NCBI RefSeq assembly: GCF_005239225.2
Contig: NC_133297.1
Coordinates: 1,620,392-1,684,391, forward strand
Length of the DNA stretch: 64,000 nucleotides
Origin: Populus alba
Taxonomy: Eukaryota; Streptophyta; Magnoliopsida; Malpighiales; Salicaceae
Direction of reading: 5' to 3'
This document shows, piece after piece, positions 12,088 to 21,747 of this stretch (position 1 is the first letter of the stretch; the number at the start of each line of letters is the position of its first letter). A program made the translations under genes and the position numbers. The notes beneath the pieces were generated by a model. That model searched no databases. It was not told the DNA's origin and saw nothing but the letters and a program-made list of their open reading frames with translations.

Positions 12088-12092
12088 AAGTT

Positions 12093-13958
12093 GAAAATTG
12101 AGTTTTAATTACATAAACTTAAACACCAATTTTCTAGCTGCCAAAAATCCACCGGAGTATAAGACGGATGACTTGTCATCTGATTTGTTAACAAAATTTA
12201 CATTCCTCCTATTTAAGTTTTTTTTTTTTAAAAAAAAAAACAGAGCGAGAAAGATAGGTGCGCGAGCTTAGCTTTCCAATGATCCAATCCTATGTGTTCC
12301 TGGGGTTTTCTTTTGGACGTGCACAAAGCTGTCCTCAAAAGCTAGGCGCCCGTAGCTCTTTCGTTATATAGATTGTAATATTTTTTATTTTTTTTTTTAT
12401 TTAAATTCTTAGAATAAAGTTTTTTTTTATATATATTAAATTTATTAAAATAATATTTAACTAATTATCCAATTATATCACAGATTTCAAAGAATCAGAG
12501 TAGATTTTTGTAATATTAAAAATTATGGGATGAGTAGTTATACATTAACTTAATATATGTAATTTTTTAAAAATAATCTGCTAATTAACCATCAATAAGA
12601 ATATAATATTCATTATTTTGTTATTATAAATATTTTATATAATTTTCTTAGATTATTTTGTTTATATTTACTATTACTTATAAAAAAATTAAAATAATAT
12701 TATTTTAATAATATATTTTAAAAATTCATTGATCTGTCAATCATTGAATTAATTTAGTTGTACATCAACTCGTTGAGTGATTTGAATTTATCTCGTAAAC
12801 ATCAATGTTATTTTAAAAAACAAAACCCGGCCCATGCTAGATTTTAGATTAATAAATCATTGTGTTGATTCGTGGAGTTTTCAGAACTTACTGCGACAAA
12901 ATTTGCATATACTAGTTATCGATTATTTTAGCTCATTAGACACCACATTCTATTAATTACTAACTACTCGGAGTTTTTTTCGAATACTTTAATTAAAAAA
13001 ATAAATTTAATTATTTTAACTAAAAAATTAATCAATTATTTAATAATATCAATCTTATTTCTAAACACCTAATTCTAGTACTCATCACTGGCAATCGTTT
13101 CAATTATCTTGTAATGTATTTTCCCGTAGATTTCTAACACCCTCAAAACTTGCTGCATAAAATTCGATGACTTCATAGTCAGTGTCGTTGTCCAAAACAA
13201 AAATCGGGACCATGTTGGCCGCTCTAATATTCACGAAGTGTCAACAAGTTTTCCTTTTTTTTGTTTTTTTTTAACTCGTTATGCTTCATTTTTTACGTTT
13301 TTATCTTATAGTTAATTTCATGCTATCTGCTGGATTAGAAAAAGGCACGACAAATTCAATTACTAAACAACTATCGTAGCAAGGAGGCTGTCAACAAACG
13401 ACAAAAGCATATTGGATCTATTAACTATTAAGCATATTTAATAACCATGATTGTAACTAGTTGTGACTGGTTTGTCTTCCTCGTCTTGAATGAAGCCCAC
13501 ACGCTTAGAGTGGTGGAACAGTCCTGTGAAAGCAGAACCTTGGCGTGGACTTGCAATCTCAAGCAAGGCCCAGACAAAAAGCGAAGAAGACACATGAGGG
13601 CCTCACTTCAAAACTAGGCTTATATTGCTTGGTCATATTACAAATTCTCACAACACACCAATTTCCTGATGTCTTGCCAAGGCTGCATCCTTGCACAAAT
13701 GTGGAGATTGATTGTCATACAAACGGTAGCTTATAAATGGAGGTAGGATACATGATACGAGACTGTTATTCTTTCGATTAGAAGTGAAATGGAAGGCAGC
13801 CATATTTTCTTTCATCATCAATTCCACGTGGTGTATTATTGTTGTCTGTCAAGACTCACATGGCAATAAATAGCAGTGGTTATGCGGGTCGGATAACCTA
13901 CGGGTAGAGCCATGTCATGATGCCAACCACTACCGGGAGTCATGGAAAAATACATAGT
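12093..13958. other. Intergenic DNA, 3' flank of the CYP81 pseudogene
   Basis: 12,093-13,340 is AT-rich with no coding frame. About 13,345-13,415 (caactatcgtagcaaggagg and beyond) matches 24,355-24,405 next to the second left-array P450 relic, so this is the duplicated 3' flank. The short frame at 13,545-13,736 has no protein-like features and is not called. Confidence 0.5.
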
Positions 13959-15946
13959 TTATATTTGAGAAAGATGCCCTAGCATGTCTGGGCGTGGCCT
14001 GCATATAACTTCCAGTGGTTTTGCCTTCGGAACGGTGAACCCGGGACTCTCGGTCATGTCCACCATTTTATCACCAATCCTCTGCCACTCGAAACATTGA
14101 AGGAGCGAGCCCAATGCTAATCCCACCACTCTCAGGGCCAAGCCTTCTCCAGGACAGCTCCTCCTTCCATACCCAAAAGGCATCAACTTAAACCCATCTC
14201 TAGCCACCTCTGGATTGTCAAACCTCTCAGGTCTGAATTTTGCTGGGTCTGGCCAGATTTTAGGGTCATTTTGAATGGCCCACGCATTTACATACAGCAT
14301 CGTGCCACGTGGAATGCGGAATCCTCCAACCAGGCATTCTTCTGATGACTCGTGAGGTACTAGCAACGGAGCTGCCGGGTACATCCGTAACGTTTCGTTG
14401 AGGATGCCGCGGAGGTAGGGAAGGTGGGCAAGATCAGCTTCATCCATCAAACGATCATGCCCAATCTGCTCGTCGATTTCTCTTTGAGCCTTCTCGAGGA
14501 CTTCAGGATTGTTAAGCAAAAGTGAAAGTGCCCATTCCATTGTAGTAGATGAAGTGTGTGTTCCTGCCAATAAGAGCACCTACACGCCAAACCAAAAATA
14601 TGGTAATTAATTCTGTATATAGATGATGCAAGCAGTGAAGATATCTTATTCTAGGTGTGTAACTTGACACGGAAACAACTTCTAGCAGTGGAGGTATCTT
14701 ACTGCTTGTAGAAATATCAAATAAAGATGATGCAAACCAAATCACCAGAGTGATCTCCCACACCCTTGTCAATTCAATGATACACCTTGGTTGCGTCTAT
14801 GACTTGACTTTTTCTGATACATAAAGTCTGCAATTGTGCATAGCCAGTTTCTTGACAAAAGCAAGATCCAACGACAAAATATGTCACTTCTTCCCCGCGA
14901 AGTAGTGGCGTCCCATACTATTTTACTTAATTCCATATCTATATAATTGGTGATAACTAAGATTTCATCCACTTAACATACAAGAACAGTGCTGCATATA
15001 TTATGATATCGCAACTCCATTGATCATAAGAATCAGTAAATAAAGAAACATGATTAAAGTTCTTACCACTATAAGCCCTTTGATGATATCGTCCGTGTAA
15101 TACTCAGGTTCAGTTTCTTGCAGGGACAGCAGAACCTGAATCAAATTCTTTTTCTTTTCACCACAGCAATCACCCTCCAGTATTTTTCTCCGTTGCTCTT
15201 CTATCAAACACTGCAAGAAACTATCCCTCTTTAGATTGCATTCTATCAATCTCTTCTCCATCTCTTTTGATTTAATCCACGGTATGTAGTTCTCCTATAA
15301 TGGTTTGGCCACCTAGCAAGAAGCTTTCAGTATGAATTGCACGAAACCTTTTGGCTTCTTCCACATCAGAAACATTCTCTCCATAATATCTCTTTCCAGC
15401 TATCATCCGCATCATGATGTTCAGTACCAGTTCGAAGAAAACTGTCCTCATATCTACAAACTGGTTCTGATTACGGAAGAGAACACAAATCATTGACTTC
15501 ACTCCTCCAGACGTATGGGAGACAGCATTTGGAGGCGGTATGCAGACAAGACTTCAATAGAGACGATCTTCCTAAGGTTTCGCCAGTGGTCGCCATAGGG
15601 GGCCCAAACAACGCTTGTGCCGTTGTAGGCGAGGTGTTTCGCAAATGAGCAAACGTGGGCGGTTTGCAAAGACAACATCATTTTTGGTAAAGCATTCTTC
15701 AGCTATTGAAGGGGAGGAGACAACAAGCAGTCGACGAGAACCTTGTTGGAGCAAGATTACGGGGCCATGTTTATCGGAGATTTTTGATAGTGTCCTGTAA
15801 AGTGGCTTCTTCAGTAGGTAGAGATGGCCGATGATTGGCAGTGAAGGGAATGGACTAGGTGGGAAGTTTCTTATCTTGTTGAGGAAGTGAGTAGTTATGA
15901 CATACAAGGCTAAAAACACAGGAAAGTAGAGAAACAAGGTTGCCAT
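13959..15946 (-). pseudogene. CYP81: CYP81-type cytochrome P450, full length but with three frameshifts
   Basis: Two exons on the minus strand: 15,946-15,067 and 14,579-13,959, with a 485-bp GT..AG intron at the position typical of the family. ATG at 15,946 starts MATLFLYFPVFLALYV, a membrane anchor, followed by the hinge FPPSPFPSLPIIGHL, then WAPYGDHWRNLRKI (C-helix). Exon 2 is fully open: I-helix AGTHTSS (His where Asp/Glu is usual), ETLR, FRPERF, heme loop [10 protein letters not shown], ending HLSQI. Exon 1 has three single-base lesions: an extra T near 15,653, a missing G near 15,501, and an extra A near 15,283. Each is followed at once by correct P450 sequence in another frame. Without them it would be a normal ~500-residue ER-bound monooxygenase. 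It is either a young pseudogene or a copy with sequencing errors; the open exon 2 fits both. An in-frame GTG at 15,964 lies upstream, but the ATG at 15,946 is the credible start. Confidence 0.88.
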
Positions 15947-15964
15947 GGATTTGCTAATGGCCAC

Positions 15965-16739
15965 AGTCCTTGTTTTTGAGGAAGGTGTATTACTTCTATG
16001 TGTCTTGATGAGGCTATCTATATATGAATGGAGTCAGCGTTTTGTTTGTTATTGTGTTTTGAAATGTTTTTTAATAAAATTGAATTTTTTTTAATTGATG
16101 TATTTTTTATGTTTTTAAATTATTTTAAAATGTTGATATTAAAAATATTTTTTTTAGAAAATAAAAATATATTATTTTAATATATCTTAAAATAAAAAAT
16201 ATTTTTAAAAATAACCATCATCACCCTTTTAAACAAACTTTTAAATTCTTTTTAAAAATATATTTATTTAAAAATATATTAAATTAATATTTTTATAATT
16301 TCATTATATTAATATTAAAAATAAAAATATATATTTTAATATATTTTTAATAAACAAGAAAAGTCGTGCCTGCTTATCTTATCTCGTCGATTAAAAAAAG
16401 GAAGTGCTATTGACGTTATGAGGTCAGTGCAAACGCATGCATAGTTATTACCGGTCACTGTCCAAGTTTCAGGATACAAATTCTGTGAATTGAAACAATT
16501 AATCCAAAGCTTTGAAGATTTTTTTTAATATTAAATCAACACCATTAAATTTTTTTATAAAAAAATAGTTTTAATTGTTTCAATCAAGTTATAAATTAAG
16601 CTTATTAGTCGGCGCTCCATCTAATATCATACCAGATCTTTTTAAATAAAAAAAATAATAATGTTACAAGCATGAAGATTTTTATTTTTTTGACAGTGTT
16701 ATTAAATGTGTTTTTAAATGTATGAATAATGGTATGTAG
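15965..16739. other. P450 5' flank and AT-rich dispersed repeats
   Basis: 15,965-16,000 and ~16,370-16,440 match the flank at the window's left edge. Two nested copies of the AT-rich dispersed repeat fill about 16,050-16,360 and are missing from the left-edge flank, so they inserted after the duplication. Nothing coding is seen. Confidence 0.5.
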
Positions 16740-16967
16740 TGAACTTGTTGCTCATAACTCATGAAATGCATCTTTGCAAAGAATAAACCATCACATTAAA
16801 CGAGGTCAAAGTTTATTGATCATAGCTGCTTGCGCTTGAAATGAGGAAAGGCCATCTTTGTTATTCCTTTCACGTTCTAAAATAAGTACATCCCTTGCAA
16901 ACCCTTTTTGAGCCGGAATAATTTTTCTTTCATAAAAAATTCCCGACTAAGATCATACCCTACACTG

Positions 16968-17205
16968 GGGGCAAGTGAAATTTCAATGATCAAGAAGAAT
17001 GATAAAGCCGTGAGAAAGCCAAAAGGCAAAAGAGCCCAAGAAACACAAATGCTAGGGATCATGCCCACATCATAAGAAAAAGTAAGGGGCAAGTGAAATT
17101 TCAATGATCAAGAAAGATGATAAAGCCGTGAGAAAGCCAAAAGGTAAAAGAGCCCAAGAAACTCAAATGCTAGGGGGCATGTCCAAATCACAAGAAAAAG
17201 TGATA
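16968..17205 (+). repeat. 118-bp tandem duplication in the Gypsy 3' region
   Basis: ggggcaagtgaaatttcaat starts at 16,968 and again at 17,086. The two units are about 90% alike over their length (agaagaatgataaagcc against agaaagatgataaagcc, and so on). Confidence 0.88.
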
Positions 17206-18490
17206 ACCAAGAGTATGCTCTAGCAAAGCAATGAAAAAGAAAAAAGAGGGGCAAATCAAAGAAGAGCGGCAAGAGAAAATATGAATGACATCAAAAATCA
17301 AACTATTGATCGTGATCTTCAGTCTTTGAAACCCTGAAACACTCTTTGAGCCTTATATTCTTTTCTTTCATAGCCGAAAACCACAGCCTACGTTACGTAC
17401 CTATATAAGTCATTTCTAATCAAGCAAGCAAGCAATCTATAACAATAAACAATGCTCTCAAAATGCAAAGAATACTTTTTCATTAGATTCATGACATCAA
17501 GAATAAACTACTCATTATTATTCATGTTGATAAAAATAAATGTTCAAAAAGAGACAAGTTTTTCTCATACGAAACCTCGAGTTTATTTTCTCGAGCCCTT
17601 CACTTCAAACAAAAGGTCATCTCATGACATATTTTCACCGAAGACCTCATTGCCAAACACAAGAGCAAATAATCTCTTTTAAAAAAAAAAAAAAAACCAA
17701 GGAGTTGCTAGATTTCAAAAGCAAATTGTTTTAGACTCGCATCGAAATAATTTTTGTTTTTTAAAATGCAAGATCAAGATTTCAAGATTCATTCTAGACC
17801 CATATTCCTTCGCCAAATGAGAGAGTGGCCTCTTAAAACTATTGTTCATCTAAGTCGGTGACATAGCACACTTGGGGGCAACTACCAGTACAAGGGGGCA
17901 ACATTGTGTTTAAGGAAAATCTATCATCCTTTACAACAAGACAAAGGGGCATTTTGGTTTACAAAAGACAGCTTGACCCTTTCAGCAAGTGATACCGAAT
18001 GTTTTTAGCAGTGAGATGAGGGGTAATGAATAGAAAATCTCTAGCAAGCAAGTGAGTCACGATGGGCACCTCAAAAAAATGAGTTATGTAAACAAATCTG
18101 GAAATAAACTTACATGGGCCAAATCGAGTGGGCTAGGAGTCAAGCGACAAGGATGACTCAAATCAGATAGCAAGATCTCACCAAGCAATCAACAAGAAGA
18201 CTGTGAAGAAATGGGGGCCTATATTTCAAATCAGGTAAAGATGCATGCATATCATTTAAACTTTGAAACATTGAGCAATGACTTTTGCATTAGAAAATAT
18301 TTTGAACAGAATCCATCCAGTGGAAGGCCAACTTGAAATGGCGAACATTGAAATTGCTTTTGAAAAATTATCATTTTGGAGAATTTTTCAACCTGGGCAG
18401 GTTGCCCATGAGAATTAGGCCACCAAAAAAAAAAAAAAAAAAAAAAAAAAAAACAAATCTTTGTATTTTTTCCACCACCTTTCAGTTCCA
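17206..18490 (+). other. Non-coding 3' region of the Gypsy element
   Basis: No coding frame. It includes recurring phrases about gggggcaac (for example 17,870-17,900) typical of Tat 3' spacers, and a run of about 28 A at 18,426-18,453 just before the tandem array. Confidence 0.5.
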
Positions 18491-19470
18491 CATCAAAGGT
18501 AGTGCATTTTCTATCCTACCTCCATTCGAGCGTGCCTTCGAGCCCTCGTCTTACATTCGAGCGCGCCTTCGAGCCCTCGTCTTATTTCTTTTCGAGCGCG
18601 CCTTCGAGCCCTCGACCATCAAAGGTAGTGCATTTTCTATCCTACCTCCATTCGAGCGCGCCTTCGAGCCCTCGTCTTACATTCGAGCGCGCCTTCGAGC
18701 CTCGTCTTATTTATTTTCGAGCGCGCCTTCGAGCCCTCGACCATCAAAGGTAGTGCATTTTCTATCCTACCTCCATTCGAGCGCGCCTTCGAGCCCTCGT
18801 CTTACATTCGAGCGCGCCTTCGAGCCCTCGTCTTATTTATTTTCGAGCGCGCCTTCGAGCCCTCGACCATCAAAGGTAGTGCATTTTCTATCCTACCTCC
18901 ATTCGAGCGCGCCTTCGAGCCCTCGTCTTATTTCTTTTCGAGCGCGCCTTCGAGCCCTCGACCATCAAAGGTAGTGCATTTTCTAATCCTACCTCCATTC
19001 GAGCGCGCCTTCGAGCCCTCGTCTTACATTCGAGCGCGCCTTCGAGCCCTCGTCTTATTTCTTTTTGAGCGCGCCTTCGAGCCCTCGACCATCAAAGGTA
19101 GTGCATTTTCTATCCTACCTCCATTCGAGCGCGCCTTCGAGCCCTCGTCTTACATTCGAGCGCGCCTTCGAGCCCTCGTCTTATTTATTTTCGAGCGCGC
19201 CTTCGAGCCCTCGACCATCAAAGGTAGTGCATTTTCTATCCTACCTACATTCGAGCGCGCCTTTGAGCCCTCGTCTTATCTCCATTCGAGCGCGCCTTCG
19301 AGCCCTCGTCTTATTTCTTTTCGAGCGCGCCTTCGAGCCCTCGACCATCAAAGGTAGTGCATTTTCTATCCTACCTCCATTCGAGCGCGCCTTCGAGCCC
19401 TCGTCTTACATTCGAGCGCGCCTTTGAGCCCTTGTCTTATTTCCATTCGAGTGCGCCTTCGAGCCCTCGT
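18491..19470 (+). repeat. Higher-order tandem array in the Gypsy 3' untranslated region
   Basis: A GC-rich island in AT-rich DNA. Its basic unit is a ~31-41-bp repeat around ttcgagcgcgccttcgag. Three such units plus a spacer (catcaaaggtagtgcatttt) form a ~126-bp higher-order unit. Higher-order units start at 18,491, 18,617, 18,742, 18,868, 18,963, 19,090, 19,216 and 19,346. The fourth is only 95 bp, exactly one 31-bp subunit short. Long open frames run through the array only because the repeat lacks stop codons. They encode degenerate repeats in several frames and are not genes. Confidence 0.92.
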
Positions 19471-19683
19471 ATTTTAAAAAAAAAAGGATAGGCTGTCTTC
19501 CAAAGGACTTGTTTTCTCTATAAAAGTCCTGTGTCAATCTCTGGTTTTCGAAGTTTTTAGGACTCTAAAAAAGGCAAAAGTTCTTTCTGTATCTAATTTT
19601 CTTTATAAATTTACTACACAAAGCTGAAAGAAAATAAATTTTCTTTTAGCATTGCATAGTAAATATGATAAAGAGAGGGCAAC

Positions 19684-21747
19684 TGTCATAACCTAATTTT
19701 TGATCAAAATAATAAAAATTAAATATAGTTGACAATTGGGTTAAGACAACAAATCTTGATGTTTAGGGATAAAATTATCAGATTTGAGAATAAATTGGTC
19801 AGAAATTAAAGAATTAATAAGTTTGGAACTTTACTTAAAATTTGGATTAGTTTAATTAATGAAATTAAAAAATTAATAAGTTTGTGGACTTAATTAAACT
19901 TTGATTTAATTAATTAAATAAATTCAGGGACTTAATTGAAATTTATCCAAAAGGGGCAAAATTAAAAGAATTAATTAAGGATCAAATTGAATAATCCATG
20001 AATTAAGGACTGTTTTGTAAACATTGCACCAATTGAGGGATTTAATTGAAATGTATCCAGAAAAGGGAAAAATTAAAAGGAATTTTTATTTAATTGAGAG
20101 GTCCAATTGCAAAACTTCCAAAGTTCAGGGATCAAATTGAAAACTCCCGTTTCCAGCCAAAACGGCACCGTTGCTAAGGAACAGCCGTGTGTTCTTCTCC
20201 ATCACGATTCAACAGGAGAATCTCCGATTCATCAGGGGAGCGGATAATCTGCAACAAATTTGATCTTGGACCAAGTCGTTTGCCGATAACCATGCATAAT
20301 ACAGTCCTGCAAAAACAGAACTGGAGGAGGTTGAGTTTGGCTATAAAAGGAGAAAAGGAGAGCAAAAAAAAAAAAAAAGAAAAGACGAAAGAGAAACCCA
20401 GAATTCCCAGAAAGCAAACAGAGCAATCAAAAACAGAACCAAAAATACACAGAACCCAGAAACAGAGCAAATCACAGTACAGAAACAGAGATAAAAACCA
20501 AAAAAAAAAGCGATACAGAGAAAGGGAAAAGGTGAGAGGAGAGTCACTAGATCGGCAATGGTTTTCGTCCCTGCAAGAAAAGGAACATCAGTATACCTAG
20601 ATAATTGATCCCGCAATTACTAGTCACTCCGCAGACGCCCCTGCACAAAAGCTAAAACACTCAAAACAAAACACAGCAAGCCGGCATCATCTTTTCAGCG
20701 TTAAACCAGAGGGAACAATAGGAGAGGATCATCACCAACGTTGCAAGTATCTCCAGTTGCCAGAAGCAGGTATGATTTCATCCCTTTTTCTTTTTTTTTT
20801 TGCATCTTCGTTTCAAAGAAATAATTTAAGTGTTATAAGAACACTGTGAAGGTAATTTAATTACCTTCACCAGTGTTCGTGCACGCGTGAACAAGTCACG
20901 CGTGCCTTTCAGTTTTTTTTGCCGGGTCACTGGCTTGGGCCAGTGACCCGGGCCGATCCGGATGGGCTTGGCCCAGCCCCTGTGGGCTGAGCTGAGCCCA
21001 GCCACCAATGTACATATGCTGGGCTGGGTCTAGCCCAGCCCAGCCCCAAAAAGATTATATATGCTGGGCTGGGTCTAGCCCGGCCCAGCCATAAAAAAAA
21101 AAAACAGAAAAATAAAAAAGAGGCAGAGAAAAATAAAAAATAAAAAATGTGTATGCATAAATAAAAATAATGTAAATTTATTGGTTTATTCACTAACGCC
21201 AGAGTTAGGAATAAAAATACCGGTTTAAATTTATATTATTTTTATTCGTTTATTCAATTTTATTTAGCTAAAAAAAATAAGAAATATGTGCATAAAAAAA
21301 TGTATTATTATTTATTTATTCACTTGCGCCAGAGTCGGGAATAAAAAATAATAATACTGATGTAAATTTATTTTTATAGCTACGTAATATTTACCAACGC
21401 CAGAGTTGGAAATATTCGTAGTTAAATATTTACTGGCGTCAGAGTCAGGAATATTATAAGCAAATTTTCATAACATAAATTAATAAAACATTTAGCAATT
21501 TAAGACGAAACCAGCAATGCAGCCTGCCTCAGGCAAGACGTTTAAGGGGTGATAATATCTTTCCTTTTACGTAACCAGTCCCGAACCATAGAATCTCTGT
21601 TGACCAGTTAGGGTTCCTAGTGACCATAATACTAGGTGGCGACTCCTTAAACAAGAATATCCACATTAAAGAATAGGATGCCAGAAATCCATTCTTTCCA
21701 AAGATTTAAAATTAATTTTTAGGGCCGCCGCGATGTCGGGTGCGACA
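19684..21747 (+). repeat. LTR of the Tat/Ogre-like element (~2.06 kb)
   Basis: It starts TGTCATAACCTAATTTTT directly after the polypurine tract and probably ends ..ggtgcgaca at 21,747. Inside are a TATA box at ~20,342, a GC-rich segment at 20,925-21,090 made of gggctgggtctagcccagcc-type units, four dispersed copies of a cgccagagt-type motif (near 21,196, 21,327, 21,399 and 21,435), and ctaggtggcgactcctt near 21,630, a phrase common near the ends of such LTRs. No paired LTR lies in the window. The right end is inferred from the CA terminus only. Confidence 0.68.
20342..20349 (+). promoter_or_regulatory. Probable LTR TATA box
   Basis: TATAAAAG within ggctataaaaggagaaaag, about 660 bases into the LTR and followed by a purine-rich leader. 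The position fits the U3/R promoter of a long LTR. Confidence 0.5.

Larger units (their letters stand above)
7014..12092 (-). mobile_element. Ty1/Copia LTR retrotransposon, nearly complete, minus strand
   Basis: A full-structure element: two 253-bp LTRs (7,019-7,271 and 11,835-12,087), a 5-bp target-site duplication AAGTT at 7,014-7,018 and 12,088-12,092, a primer-binding site adjoining the right LTR, and a polypurine tract adjoining the left one. By eye the LTRs differ at 3 of 253 positions, so the insertion is young. The LTR ends form the inverted pair TATTGAAT / ATTCAATA, so the outermost bases are TA..TA rather than TG..CA. The order protease, integrase, reverse transcriptase, RNase H identifies Copia. 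The gag-pol frame is broken, so this copy is not autonomous as read. It sits in DNA that belongs to the duplicated P450 flank. Confidence 0.95.
16740..21747 (+). mobile_element. Ty3/Gypsy Tat/Ogre-like element, 3' part only
   Basis: The stretch has the layout of the 3' end of a Tat-lineage Gypsy element: a long non-coding 3' region with the phrases ccctttttgagcc and ccctacactgggggcaag, a tandem-repeat array, a polypurine tract (gagagggcaac, ending 19,683), then a ~2 kb LTR opening TGTCATAACC. No reverse transcriptase, integrase or gag can be found to the left, and there is no second LTR, so the 5' part is lost. The left boundary (~16,740) is approximate. Assignment to Tat/Ogre rests on the LTR opening, the LTR length and the repeat-bearing 3' region, all known traits of that lineage. 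Confidence 0.7.

Noticed and set aside
18333..19427. Long open frames up to 213 codons with repeated FERAFEPSSYIRARLRAL-like peptides
   Set aside because: They run through a tandem repeat that has no stop codons in several frames. They start in non-repeat DNA without a gene context and lie in a retroelement 3' region.
18491..19470. Regular repeats suggestive of a CRISPR array
   Set aside because: The repeats are contiguous, without unique spacers, in a eukaryotic genome; it is a higher-order tandem repeat.
20187..20600. 137-codon lysine-rich frame
   Set aside because: It lies within the Gypsy LTR around its TATA box and purine-rich leader; low complexity, no domain.
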